Source: Pantoea sp. GD03673 | GTDB lineage: Bacteria > Pseudomonadota > Gammaproteobacteria > Enterobacterales > Enterobacteriaceae | NCBI RefSeq assembly: GCF_029844725.1 | Contig: NZ_JAOCKJ010000001.1 | Span: 248,001-312,000 of the forward strand | Direction: 5' to 3' | DNA length: 64,000 nucleotides | Shown here: positions 18,247 through 26,795 of the stretch, in pieces | Layout of the letters: each line of letters opens with the position of its first letter | Position numbering within the stretch: the first letter of the stretch is position 1 | Program-made: the position numbers and the translations under genes | Notes under the pieces: generated by a model | What the model was told of the DNA's origin: nothing | What the model saw: the letters and a program-made list of their open reading frames with translations, nothing else | Databases searched by the model: none

Positions 18247-18349
18247 ACCCTCACTCCTTTATCGCATCTGTCAGACAAGCATAGCTGACAGGCTTTTAAT
18301 CGGGACGGGAGAGAAGGGTTTTCAGGATAGTGCCATCTTAAATTCGCCA

Positions 18350-19663
18350 TTACTCATGGTGCCGTAACCGCTCCAGCATAATCAGGGAATGGCTGAAAAT
18401 TGCGTCAGCGATGTGTTGCGGGAAATCAGCCGGTAAGGCGTCGCGCACCGCGACAACCGCTTTGGGGAACTCACGCACGAAGAAGTCGAAGATCTGCTGC
18501 AGGCTGTCACGATCAAAACTCACCTGCTTTGCCGTGGCGATAAAATGACGCGGGAAGATTTTATCGATCTCCGTCTTTCTGCCCTTAGTTGCACGCAGCC
18601 CCATCGCCAGTTTCAGTGCGCGCTTATTCAGACCGGTCCCGCCCAGCACCGGATAAGCGGAGATCACATCATAAAAAGGTGTCAGACGATAACTGCCGCC
18701 GCGCTCAATAAACAGCGAGAAGTTCTTGGCGTGACCGTCGGTTGCGCCCGTCAGCCACTGAAATACCTGAAACAGCATAAAGCGATAGCGATCCTCAATG
18801 GCGTTGCTCGATCCCATCAGAATCTGCATGATTTCTGCGATGCCCGGCCCGCCGTCCGACTCATATTTGGTGGACGATGGCAGCCCCAGCGCCTGACAGA
18901 AATCCTCCTGCGGCAGACGAATCAGCCGGGTTTTGTCGCGTGACCATCGCCGGTCAAAGCGTTCCACGGCGAGGGCACGCATCTTTCCGGCCCGGATTAT
19001 GGTTGCCTTCGGGACGTCGATACCCAGTGCGCGGGCCAGCGCCAGACAGAGATACTCATTCTCCACGCTGTCGCGCATATCCAGCGTGGCGGCTGGCTGC
19101 TTAATTTCACCGATTGGCAGCTTAATGATGTGCGAAGTGGGCGTGGCACCGGCGGGAATGCTCCAGCCCTTCTCAGTCAGCAGCAGCGCTGTTTTCTCCT
19201 GCGCTCCCGCCACCGAGATGCGGAAGTCGGTCTCTTCACGCAGCATCCCCAGCGGAATATCTGACTGATAAGCTGACAACACGCTTTCGAGCCGGGCTTC
19301 ATCCAGGACCTCATAGCGAGCCTGCAGCGCGGGCAACGGCATATCGGGCGGCAACAGCATGGTCGCCCCGACGCTGTCACGTCCCACTTCCTGCAACAAA
19401 TCAAAAGGCTGACGGGATTTTATCTGGTAGCGCGCCACAATTCTGTCACGAATCAATGGGCTATCTGGCAGCAGGTTATCGAAGAAGTTAATCACGGCGT
19501 GTGAGGTAATCGCCTTAACCTGCAACGGAAGAGAAAGTGACAGCGGCCTGCAGAGCGGGTTACTCAGCCAGCCGGTATCATACTGAAATTCATGAGCGCC
19601 GTTTCGCTGCCGGGTGAGCACGCCCACCCGCTCGCCGTTCATCCACGCAATCAGCCTTTGCAT
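18350..19663 (-). CDS. hipA: type II toxin HipA, serine/threonine kinase
   Basis: A 437-residue kinase toxin of the HipBA system. It aligns so closely with E. coli HipA that key residues keep their numbers: Ser150 in ISVAGAQEKTALL (autophosphorylation site), Asp309 and Asn314 in GATDGHAKNFS (catalytic/metal), and Asp332 in FYDVISAYP. HipA phosphorylates glutamyl-tRNA synthetase, halts translation and promotes persistence; HipB binding silences it. All catalytic residues are intact, so it is probably active. The ATG at 19663 overlaps the hipB stop in TAATG, giving translational coupling; a GTG two codons upstream is less likely. The genes form a hipB-hipA operon. Confidence 0.95.
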   Translation of the reverse strand: MQRLIAWMNGERVGVLTRQRNGAHEFQYDTGWLSNPLCRPLSLSLPLQVKAITSHAVINFFDNLLPDSPLIRDRIVARYQIKSRQPFDLLQEVGRDSVGATMLLPPDMPLPALQARYEVLDEARLESVLSAYQSDIPLGMLREETDFRISVAGAQEKTALLLTEKGWSIPAGATPTSHIIKLPIGEIKQPAATLDMRDSVENEYLCLALARALGIDVPKATIIRAGKMRALAVERFDRRWSRDKTRLIRLPQEDFCQALGLPSSTKYESDGGPGIAEIMQILMGSSNAIEDRYRFMLFQVFQWLTGATDGHAKNFSLFIERGGSYRLTPFYDVISAYPVLGGTGLNKRALKLAMGLRATKGRKTEIDKIFPRHFIATAKQVSFDRDSLQQIFDFFVREFPKAVVAVRDALPADFPQHIADAIFSHSLIMLERLRHHE

Positions 19664-19911
19664 TACCACTCATCCTCATCATGTAACTGAGGCGCACTGG
19701 ACGCCTCTTTTTCCACTACTTCCAGGCTTAGTTCCAGCGACTGTAACAACTTGAACAGCGTGGCGAGCGACGTGCTGTCTGGCGCATTTTCAAAGTGAGA
19801 GATAGTGGCCTGTTTCAGACCAACCTTTTTCGCCAGTTCACTCTGGGTCCAGCCATTGCGCTGGCGGATAAGCTTTAGCCGGTTTGCCAGCTGTAGCGGG
19901 CTGTATATCAT
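19663..19911 (-). CDS. hipB: HipB antitoxin / operon repressor
   Basis: An 82-residue helix-turn-helix antitoxin. QRNGWTQSELAKKVGLKQATISHFEN near residues 17-42 is the HTH, followed by a dimer region ending in a C-terminal Trp as in E. coli HipB (Trp88), which inserts in HipA. It neutralises HipA and represses the operon by binding four TATCC-N8-GGATA operators. Here four matching palindromes lie just upstream. ATG 19911 has AAGGAGT upstream. The C-terminus ends one base into the hipA start. Confidence 0.95.
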   Translation of the reverse strand: MIYSPLQLANRLKLIRQRNGWTQSELAKKVGLKQATISHFENAPDSTSLATLFKLLQSLELSLEVVEKEASSAPQLHDEDEW

Positions 19912-19959
19912 GGGGTGACTCCTTCAGGATCACAGGCGATAAGCATAGCGCAGGATTAT

Positions 19960-20061
19960 TATCCCTTAAAGGGGATAAATACCACCTTATACCCTGGGAG
20001 GGATAATAAGTATTTTATACTCTATAGCGGATAAATACACAATTATCCCTTATAAGGGATA
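19960..20061. promoter_or_regulatory. four HipB operator palindromes on a 28-bp grid
   Basis: The published E. coli HipB operator is TATCC-N8-GGATA. Exact copies occur at 19960-19977 and 20044-20061. Between them, TATAC-N8-GGATA occurs at 19988-20005 and 20016-20033, each with one base changed in the left half. The four sites start exactly 28 bp apart. They lie between hipB (minus strand) and the divergent acetyltransferase (plus strand), so HipB could repress both. The AT-rich spacers probably hold the promoters. Confidence 0.9.
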
Positions 20062-20091
20062 ACTACACCTCACGGATAAAAGAGGAACAGG

Positions 20092-20373
20092 ATGAGCGCA
20101 TTTACCCTTACCCATCAGCTAAATGACGACGACCGGGAAGAACTGCTGGCAGGATTAGGCGCTTATAACCGGCAGTTTATCCGCCGTGAGAACTGGGGCC
20201 CGCTGTCGGTTTCTCACCGGGATACCGCGGGCGTATTAATCGCCGCACGCAAAGGCAACTGGCTTTGCATCGATTATCTCTGGGTGGATGAAACGCTGCG
20301 TGGCAGTGGTCTGGGTGGCGCACTGCTGGAAGCCGCAGAACAGGAGGCGGGCAAACTGGGTTGTCTGAAATGA
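20092..20373 (+). pseudogene. truncated GNAT N-acetyltransferase
   Basis: A 93-residue start of a GNAT acetyltransferase, truncated after motif A. It contains [19 protein letters not shown], then [20 protein letters not shown] with the RGxGxG/A acetyl-CoA loop, and stops at KLGCLK where family members normally run on for about 45 residues (the ALVDTFSFQA-like strand and C-terminal substrate fold). No continuation was found in the other frames downstream. The start is good (AGAGGAACAGG before ATG 20092), and the HipB operators lie immediately upstream. It could also be an expressed short form. A non-functional remnant is the simplest reading. Confidence 0.75.
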
Positions 20374-20490
20374 TTTAAACACCATGCAGTGAATGTGACA
20401 GGGTCACAGGCTGGTATAAGCGCGATAGACACACCACCCCGTTGAGAAACGGGCTGGTACCATCGATCGGACAGCCGATGGTCATTCAGA

Positions 20491-21426
20491 TCAGGATGCT
20501 GAACCCGCACGTTTTTCTTCGTCCGTCAGATAGCGGACCTTGCGGGTATAATCCTGACCGTGAAACAGCAGCGGCTGATCCGGGTTTTCCAGATACTTCT
20601 GCCATTCGCTTAACGGGAAGCCACCGTGCGCACCGATCACGTCTTTTGGGATAACCGATGGCGTGCCGCCAATCTTTTTAGATACCGGCCAGTTAGTCCA
20701 GTCACCCAGGTTAACAGTCTGATAGTCCAGGATATCCAGTGCTGCCGCCAGTGGGGGCTGATCTGTAGGAGGCTGATCATCCGGCAACGTCGTCCAGGTG
20801 TCATTGAACAGGTCAATCCACAGCGGGCATAGCCTCTGCCATGTGAGGCAGGTCGCCGCCAGGAACGCGCTGTTAACATGCTGCTCCAGCCCAGGACGCA
20901 CGCTGTTAGCGTAGTACGCCGGTACATACGGATAACCCTGCTTTTCAAACTTCGCCCCCATACGTCCGTTACGGAAGCATGAATAGAGGCTGAATTTCTC
21001 CAGCCGGTAGTTCGGCATTTTCAGCAGGTTCAGGTCTGAGTCAATCATCAGTACGCCAGTCGAGTCCGGGCTGGCTGACAAGGGAGCCTGCATTTTTAAA
21101 AGGCGGCTTTTGTAGATCTGCGCATAGCGATGTTCAGGGTTCGGGATCTGAATATCCAGCGTCACTACCCGCGCCTTTTCCGGCAGACGGGTAAATGCGG
21201 CTGCAGGCTGATCGGTCACGATAACGATTTCGCGTAAGTCGGGTGCAAAGCGTGCCGCAAACGCGGCGCTGAGCATAGCTTCGTCTGTGAAATCAGCGCC
21301 TACAGTCGGGATAACCACGCTGGATATGTCATTGCGGCTATGGCTGCCCGCAACCTGCGCGTAAGGGATATTGTGCCGGGAGGTAATGCGGCGATAGTCC
21401 TTTGAGAACCGTTTTAAAAATTTCAT
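20491..21426 (-). CDS. probable glycosyltransferase-fold protein of unknown role
   Basis: A 311-residue protein not matched to a named family. Its layout, RNDISSVVIPTVGADFTDEA, then LREIVIVTDQP and STGVLMIDSDLNLLKMP with an acidic DSD in the usual DXD position, resembles a nucleotide-sugar-dependent GT-A glycosyltransferase. A QH motif (LEQHVNSAFLA) and a C-terminal VIGAHGGFPLSEWQ follow. There is no signal peptide. ATG 21426 is preferred over a codon 14 residues upstream because the protein then starts MKFLKRFSKDYR; its ribosome site is weak. No polysaccharide genes are adjacent. The GT assignment is inference from motif and order. Confidence 0.5.
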   Translation of the reverse strand: MKFLKRFSKDYRRITSRHNIPYAQVAGSHSRNDISSVVIPTVGADFTDEAMLSAAFAARFAPDLREIVIVTDQPAAAFTRLPEKARVVTLDIQIPNPEHRYAQIYKSRLLKMQAPLSASPDSTGVLMIDSDLNLLKMPNYRLEKFSLYSCFRNGRMGAKFEKQGYPYVPAYYANSVRPGLEQHVNSAFLAATCLTWQRLCPLWIDLFNDTWTTLPDDQPPTDQPPLAAALDILDYQTVNLGDWTNWPVSKKIGGTPSVIPKDVIGAHGGFPLSEWQKYLENPDQPLLFHGQDYTRKVRYLTDEEKRAGSAS

Positions 21427-22287
21427 TACAAGTCCGTTGTCATGGCGAAATGCCAGTGTTAAGACCATTTAACTTAATGGCTCATTAACTCTCAAGTTTT
21501 AACTGATCGTTTGTTTGTTGTTTAGCCAATGTGTGATTCAACTGGCCCTCAGTCGCCATTTCAGCAGGCCCGGCTGCTCAAACCCGATATAAAACGGCCG
21601 GTCGTGTGCCGGGTGCCCACCAGCGACTCGCGACGCTGCGGTAGCTCATCATCAGCCACAGCCGTTTTCGCGAAAAATCCATGACGCTCTCCTGCGGCCG
21701 GATGACGCAGCGCCAGCCCTGCACAGATACCCGCACGAGAACCCTCGCCTGCGGCTTTATGGATAAGGCGCGTTACCGCTTTGCGCGGCGTATCCCGGAC
21801 GACCCCGGCATCAAAGGAGAATATCCCGCAGTCGTGCTGCTCCTCTTACAAGCTCTCCACCTTTGCCCAGCCAGTCGAGCAGTTCGCCCGCGATGCCATT
21901 GCCTGGCGGGTGAAAACAGAAGCGCAACCGGAAACCAAAACATGAACAGCGGCCTGCGCGGAGAATATATCCGGCCGATGGGCTCTGGCGGGTTTGGTGC
22001 GCGGCGGATCACTGCCCTTTTATTTTCTTCCGGTGCCTTTCACGTGCTGAAATAATGCCCGGACAGTTTTACGCTTCGCTTTTAATATCACCTCCCTCCC
22101 CTGAAAAATAATCGGACAGTGCGGCACACATCACCGATTTCCTGTCTACGCTTTATCTGCATTATTAAACTCATCTGGTTTTATCTGCTCAATGAATCAG
22201 CAGTCAGATGTGACAAACATCACATTTGTGCCAGGCTTAATGTCTCAGATAAAAACGTCTCAGATAACTCTGTTCAAGGAGCATACA
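21427..22287. other. intergenic region with CRP site before SDR gene
   Basis: Reading frames of 60-125 codons occur on both strands, but none looks like a real protein. The right end holds a consensus CRP site (22209-22224) and two direct copies of GTCTCAGATAA (22242-22252 and 22257-22267) before the SDR start. The left end is AT-rich and probably holds the promoter of the leftward glycosyltransferase-like gene. The middle (21540-22060) is not identified. Confidence 0.5.
22209..22224. promoter_or_regulatory. consensus CRP binding site
   Basis: TGTGA-CAAACA-TCACA matches the CRP core TGTGA-N6-TCACA in both halves. It is centred about 71 bp upstream of the SDR start codon. A class II position would place transcription start near 22258 with the AGATAA segment as -10. 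Confidence 0.75.
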
Positions 22288-23181
22288 ATGGCTACAACGA
22301 CTAACAAGACGCTCGATCTGGATCACTTTCCTAAGCCTCCGTTTGAGGATCAGCCACAACAGGCACCCGGTCTTGCCAGCAAAATGATCCCGGTTCCCGA
22401 CCACGGTGAAACCAGCTATCGCGGCACTGGCCGCCTGACCGGCCGCAAGGCGCTGATCACCGGCGGTGACTCCGGTATTGGCCGCGCAGTGGCAATTGCT
22501 TATGCCCGCGAAGGCGCGGATGTGGTTATTAACTATCTGCCGGAAGAACAGCCCGATGCCGATGAGGTGATTAAATTAATCGAAGCGGAAGGCCGTAAAG
22601 TTTTCGCTATTCCCGGCGACATTCGTTCTGAAGAATTCTGTCAGCAACTGGTTAAAGAAGCCGCTGATAAATTAGGCGGACTGGATATTCTGGTAAATAA
22701 CGCCGGTCGTCAGCAATTTAATGAGTCCATTCGTACCCTGAGTACGGAAGATTTCGACGCGACATTTAAAACCAACGTGTATGCGATGTTCTGGATCACC
22801 AAAGCGGCGCTGGAATATCTGCCACGCGGTGCATCTGTTATTAATACCTCGTCAGTACAGGCATTTAAACCCAGCGATATTCTGCTCGACTATGCACAGA
22901 CCAAAGCCTGCATCGTTGCCTTTACTAAATCACTGGCTAAACAGCTGGGTGGTGACGGAATCCGCGTCAATGCCGTCGCCCCAGGTCCATACTGGACGCC
23001 GCTGCAGTCAAGCGGCGGACAGCCAATGGAAAAAGTGAAGCAGTTTGGTGCCGATTCGCCAATGGGCCGCCCGGGCCAGCCGGTTGAGATCGCCCCGCTT
23101 TACGTAACCCTGGCGTCAACCGAAAGCAGCTACGCCTCTGGTCAGGTCTGGTGCTCTGATGGCGGCACCGGTACGCTGTAA
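22288..23181 (+). CDS. SDR-family oxidoreductase (YghA-like)
   Basis: A 297-residue short-chain dehydrogenase with the N-terminal 45-residue extension (DHFPKPPFEDQPQQAPGLASK) typical of the YghA/GSP39 group. The Rossmann core shows ALITGGDSGIGRAVAIAYA, NNAG at about 140, SSVQ near 190, and the catalytic YAQTKA (Tyr-x3-Lys). It probably reduces aldehydes or ketones with NADPH; E. coli YghA and Bacillus relatives are linked to osmotic or general stress. ATG 22288 has AAGGAGCATACA; the frame extends further upstream without a site. A terminator follows. Regulation by CRP is suggested by the upstream site. Confidence 0.9.
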   Translation: MATTTNKTLDLDHFPKPPFEDQPQQAPGLASKMIPVPDHGETSYRGTGRLTGRKALITGGDSGIGRAVAIAYAREGADVVINYLPEEQPDADEVIKLIEAEGRKVFAIPGDIRSEEFCQQLVKEAADKLGGLDILVNNAGRQQFNESIRTLSTEDFDATFKTNVYAMFWITKAALEYLPRGASVINTSSVQAFKPSDILLDYAQTKACIVAFTKSLAKQLGGDGIRVNAVAPGPYWTPLQSSGGQPMEKVKQFGADSPMGRPGQPVEIAPLYVTLASTESSYASGQVWCSDGGTGTL

Positions 23182-23191
23182 CGTTTCTTTA

Positions 23192-23217
23192 ATGGCCGCC
23201 TGACGCGGCCATTTTTA
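23192..23217 (+). terminator. SDR gene terminator
   Basis: ATGGCCGC, loop CTGAC and GCGGCCAT form an 8-bp stem followed by a T tract, ten bases past the stop, separating the SDR and GH15 genes. Confidence 0.92.
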
Positions 23218-23274
23218 TGTCCCGCGTTTACCGCACAGAAAACCCCTCGTTACCGTGAAGGGAGGAAGCAGACC

Positions 23275-25098
23275 ATGGAAAACCCGATCTTTCATTCGCC
23301 GGTCAGAGAAGATGGCTTTGCGGGTCTGGGTGATTATGCCGCTATTGGTGAGGGCCGTTCGGTCGCACTGATTGCGCCGGATGGATCTATTGACTGGTGG
23401 TGCGCGCCGAATCTTGACGCGAAACCGCTGTTTGATCGTTTACTGGATGCCGGACTCGGTGGCTACTTTCAGATCGCCCCGCGCATGCCTTATCAGGTTT
23501 CTCGTCGCTACCGTGACAACAGCAACGTGCTGGAGACCCGTTTTGAAACGGAGAGCGGCATTGTGCTGCTGACTGAATCGATCAACAGCACGCTGGCGGG
23601 CCGCCTGCCCTGGTGTGAACTGGCGCGCCGCATTGAAGGCGTCAGCGGTGAAGTGGAACTCGCCATTACCCTGCGCTTCGGCACCGCTGCCGAAACCCGG
23701 TCGCCCTGGGTCGCTGACAATGAGAAAGGCCGGGTGTTTCACATCGCGGAGATCATGGCGATGTTCCGCACCAGTGAAGATATTCAGATAACAGAACTGG
23801 ATGACGAGCAGGTCTGCGCCACGCTGGGCACCACAGCCGGTTCCCGATCGCTTTGCGCACTGCTGGTGACCGAGAAAGAGCCGCTGGCGGTGCCGCCGCT
23901 GGAGGCTATCGATCAGCGAATTGAAACCAGTCACACCGGCTGGACCAGCTGGGTAGAGAGCCTGACTTATGCTGGCAGCTACCCGGCGCTGGTGAAGCGC
24001 TCTGCCCTGTCGCTGAAATTTCTCTGGTACTCCCCGACCGGCGCACTGGCCGCTGCCGCGACGACATCTTTACCGGAGGGGATCGGCGGCGAGAAAAATT
24101 ATGATTACCGCTACGCCTGGGTACGTGATGCCTGCCTGATCATTAAAGCGTTCGTCTACATTGGCGCGCTGGAAGATTGTAAAGCCGCTTTTTCCTGGCT
24201 GTCGCAGACCATTATGCGCCACGGCGTCAGGCTGCGCGCCTGCTATGCCCTGAACGGTGATGAAGTCCCCGCCGAACGTTATCCGCCACTGAGCGGGTAT
24301 AAGCATTCTCAGCCGGTGCGGGTCGGCAACAATGCCCGTGACCAGCTGCAGCTCAGCATGTATGGCGACATGCTGGTTACCGCGCAGCGATTTATTGAGG
24401 CGGGACACGTGCTGGATATCACGACCTCGCGCATGCTGGGCGAACTGGCGAACTGCTGTGCCGACCACTGGCGGCAGAAAGATTGCGGCATCTGGGAACT
24501 GCCGGAGCTGCAGCATTATACCCAGTCCAAAATGGCCTGCTGGATGGCGCTGGACCGGGCGGTAGCTCTGGCCGAAAGCCAGCATATAGAACCGACGTGG
24601 CTGGGGCGCTGGCAGCGCGAGCGTGACCGCATCCGCGACTGGATTGAGTCACACTGCTGGTCAGAACAGAAACAGGCTTATCTCTTCTACGCGGGCAGTG
24701 ACGAGCGTCTCGACGCCTCGCTGGCGCTGGTTCACAACTATGGCACCACAGTGAATCCGCAGCGGATGCGCTCAACTTACCGTGTCATTCAGCAGGAGCT
24801 GGGCGACGGCAGCGCCATGCTTTACCGCTACAGCGGCGTCAGAGAGGAAGAGAGTACCTTTCTCGCCTGCGCTTTCTGGCTGGTGGAAGCCTGGGCCGGA
24901 CTGGGTGAGACAGGCCGGGCAGAACAGGCGATGCAGGAGATTCTGACGACGCTGGACGGTCAGGGTAACGTCGATATCTTCAATGAGATGTTTGATGTCC
25001 GCAGTCAGAGCTGGCGTGGCAATATGCCGCAGGGGCTGAGCCATCTGGCGCTCATCTGCGCGGCGCAGGCGTTATCAGAATCGCAGGCGTCAGCGTGA
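23275..25098 (+). CDS. GH15 family glycoside hydrolase (glucoamylase/trehalase type)
   Basis: A 607-residue cytoplasmic protein with no signal peptide. Residues 8-60 (GLGDYAAIGEGRSVALIAPD then DGSIDWWCAPN) are the trehalase-like N-terminal domain (DUF5911). The alpha/alpha barrel carries GGEKNYDYRYAWVRDACL near 271-288 and DCGIWELPELQHYTQSKMAC near 402-421, whose Glu is the likely general acid; DIFNEMFDVRSQSWRGNMPQ near 568-587 carries the second catalytic Glu region. Substrates in this group include trehalose, isomaltose and maltodextrins; which one applies cannot be told. It follows the SDR gene by 93 bp with an intervening terminator, so it probably has its own promoter. The ATG has GGAGGAAG upstream. 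Confidence 0.88.
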   Translation: MENPIFHSPVREDGFAGLGDYAAIGEGRSVALIAPDGSIDWWCAPNLDAKPLFDRLLDAGLGGYFQIAPRMPYQVSRRYRDNSNVLETRFETESGIVLLTESINSTLAGRLPWCELARRIEGVSGEVELAITLRFGTAAETRSPWVADNEKGRVFHIAEIMAMFRTSEDIQITELDDEQVCATLGTTAGSRSLCALLVTEKEPLAVPPLEAIDQRIETSHTGWTSWVESLTYAGSYPALVKRSALSLKFLWYSPTGALAAAATTSLPEGIGGEKNYDYRYAWVRDACLIIKAFVYIGALEDCKAAFSWLSQTIMRHGVRLRACYALNGDEVPAERYPPLSGYKHSQPVRVGNNARDQLQLSMYGDMLVTAQRFIEAGHVLDITTSRMLGELANCCADHWRQKDCGIWELPELQHYTQSKMACWMALDRAVALAESQHIEPTWLGRWQRERDRIRDWIESHCWSEQKQAYLFYAGSDERLDASLALVHNYGTTVNPQRMRSTYRVIQQELGDGSAMLYRYSGVREEESTFLACAFWLVEAWAGLGETGRAEQAMQEILTTLDGQGNVDIFNEMFDVRSQSWRGNMPQGLSHLALICAAQALSESQASA

Positions 25099-25298
25099 TG
25101 CATTTTTGGGCGACCGCGCGTCCTGGTGCAGCCGGACAGGCGGGTGGCCAAAAACGGATCCCCCCCATAACGGATGATGCCAGCTGCCGCCGGATGACGG
25201 GTTTCTCAGGGTATGCCGTCTGACGGACAACCTGCCCGGCACAGGGCCGTTGTCCGGGCTGGCAGGCCAGTCAGCATCCCTTCCAGACTCCAGAGGCG

Positions 25299-26453
25299 TT
25301 ATTCAGGCACCCCCTGCTGCAACGCCTGCAGAATCTGCCACGCTGCCCTGATGCGGAGCGGATTGGGGTAGTTTTTGTTCGCGAGAATCACGATGCCGCT
25401 GTTCTGCTCAGGAATGAAGGCAATATAGGCACCAAACCCATTGGTGGCACCGGTTTTGTGTACCCAGCTGGCGCTCTGCGACGGCCCGACCGGATTCACC
25501 TGCGTCGCCGGACGCGGCTTCAGCGCAACACCGTTATCGGCGTCGCTGGCGATCGTCCCGGCAGCAACCGGCCAGTCGTAGATCTCCCAGCCCAGCCCCT
25601 GATAGAAACTGCCGACGCTGAAATAGCGCGACTGCGCGGTGCGGATAGCATTACGCAGCACCGCATTGCCCGCCGATAAGCGGTTAGGATCAACGTTCGC
25701 CTGCATAAAGGTGAGCATGTCTCGCGCTGTAGATTTAATGCCGTAAGCTTCCGCGTCTAACATGCCGGGCGAAACCCGCACCGGCTGACCATTTTTGTAG
25801 CCCCACGCATAACTGAGCATCATTGAGGGCGGCACGGTGATGTAGGTACGCGTCAGGCGTAACGGCTGAAACACATTCCGCGCCATCGCCTGCTCATAAT
25901 CGCCCTTTACCATCAGCGCGCCAAACAGACCGATACTGGCATTTGAGTACTGGCGCTGCGTACCCGGCGCTGCCTCGGGCTGCCATTCCTGATAGAAACG
26001 CAGCAGCGACGCCTGGTCAGTGACCGTTTCCGGCAGCTGCAAAGGCAGGCCGCCTGCGGTATAGGTCGCCAGATGCAGCATACGCACCGGACGCCACTGC
26101 TCACCGGTCAGCTGTGGCCAGTATTTCTGCACCTGATCGTTAAGGCGTATTTCGCCGTTGCGGATCATGACCCCGGCCAGGGTGCCGGTAAAGGTTTTAC
26201 TCACCGAGCCCAGCTCAAACAGCGTGTTTTCCGTGACCCGGCGGCCTGACGCCAGATCGGCCACCCCGAAATTCACAAACTGCGCCCGGCCTTTGTAAAG
26301 CACCGCCACCGACATGCCAGGGATCGCCTGCTGCTCCATCAGCGGTTCAATCGCGGCTTTAACCAAAGACGTTACCTGCTGTGAAGAGAGATCGGCGGCA
26401 ACACAGCTGGCAGAAAGAGACAATAAAGCAAGGTAAAACAGGGACTTTTTCAT
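25299..26453 (-). CDS. ampC: class C beta-lactamase
   Basis: A 384-residue periplasmic serine beta-lactamase. Residues 1-19/20 form a signal peptide (ends SCVAA). The catalytic motifs are intact: Ser83-Val-Ser-Lys86, Tyr169-Ser-Asn171 and Lys333-Thr-Gly335, which are the mature AmpC positions 64, 150 and about 315. Only Tyr-Ser-Asn versus the more common Tyr-Ala-Asn differs. It hydrolyses cephalosporins and penicillins. No ampR regulator is adjacent, so classic inducible control is not encoded here; expression probably runs from the small Cys-rich gene 29 bp upstream. ATG 26453 is the start of the canonical MKKSLF; TTG two codons upstream is an alternative. Confidence 0.95.
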   Translation of the reverse strand: MKKSLFYLALLSLSASCVAADLSSQQVTSLVKAAIEPLMEQQAIPGMSVAVLYKGRAQFVNFGVADLASGRRVTENTLFELGSVSKTFTGTLAGVMIRNGEIRLNDQVQKYWPQLTGEQWRPVRMLHLATYTAGGLPLQLPETVTDQASLLRFYQEWQPEAAPGTQRQYSNASIGLFGALMVKGDYEQAMARNVFQPLRLTRTYITVPPSMMLSYAWGYKNGQPVRVSPGMLDAEAYGIKSTARDMLTFMQANVDPNRLSAGNAVLRNAIRTAQSRYFSVGSFYQGLGWEIYDWPVAAGTIASDADNGVALKPRPATQVNPVGPSQSASWVHKTGATNGFGAYIAFIPEQNSGIVILANKNYPNPLRIRAAWQILQALQQGVPE

Positions 26454-26482
26454 TGGCAACTAAGGGTTTTCACTGAATCGAA

Positions 26483-26728
26483 TTATTTACACTGGCTGGA
26501 ACAGGCCTGCACGCACATCTGCGCTTTTGAACTGCAGGCACCGCTGTCCCGGGTATTGCAGTGGGACTGTTCTACGTAGCAGTTGGTCTGACAGGTGGAG
26601 AGATCGCAGCGTTCAGCGACGGGCGTCAGCCGGGCAAGCGGCGCACGGGCCGGAAAAAGCGGTGCAGGCTGAGCGAAAGCGCTGCTGGCCAGTAATCCGG
26701 ACAGCAGCAGAGTAAGGATAATTTTCAT
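26483..26728 (-). CDS. small secreted cysteine-rich protein
   Basis: An 81-residue precursor with a signal peptide of about 19 residues (MKIILTLLLSGLLASSAFAQ) and a mature part with eight Cys, several as CxxxC pairs (RCDLSTCQTNC, SHCNTRD, CSSKAQMCVQACSSQC). Eight cysteines in about 42 residues suggest four disulphides or metal binding in the periplasm. AGGAGAAATGTT precedes the ATG. It ends 29 bp before ampC on the same strand and probably forms a transcription unit with it. I do not recognise a named family, and a role with the beta-lactamase is only suggested by position. Confidence 0.72.
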   Translation of the reverse strand: MKIILTLLLSGLLASSAFAQPAPLFPARAPLARLTPVAERCDLSTCQTNCYVEQSHCNTRDSGACSSKAQMCVQACSSQCK

Positions 26729-26795
26729 AACATTTCTCCTGAGGAACGCAGCACTAAGTATGGTCAGTCTGGCGTGCGCCGTCAGAGAAATCTAA

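Noticed and set aside
21681-22055. A 124-codon frame upstream of the SDR gene
   Set aside because: Arg/Cys-rich composition in an odd frame with no similarity and no start signal.
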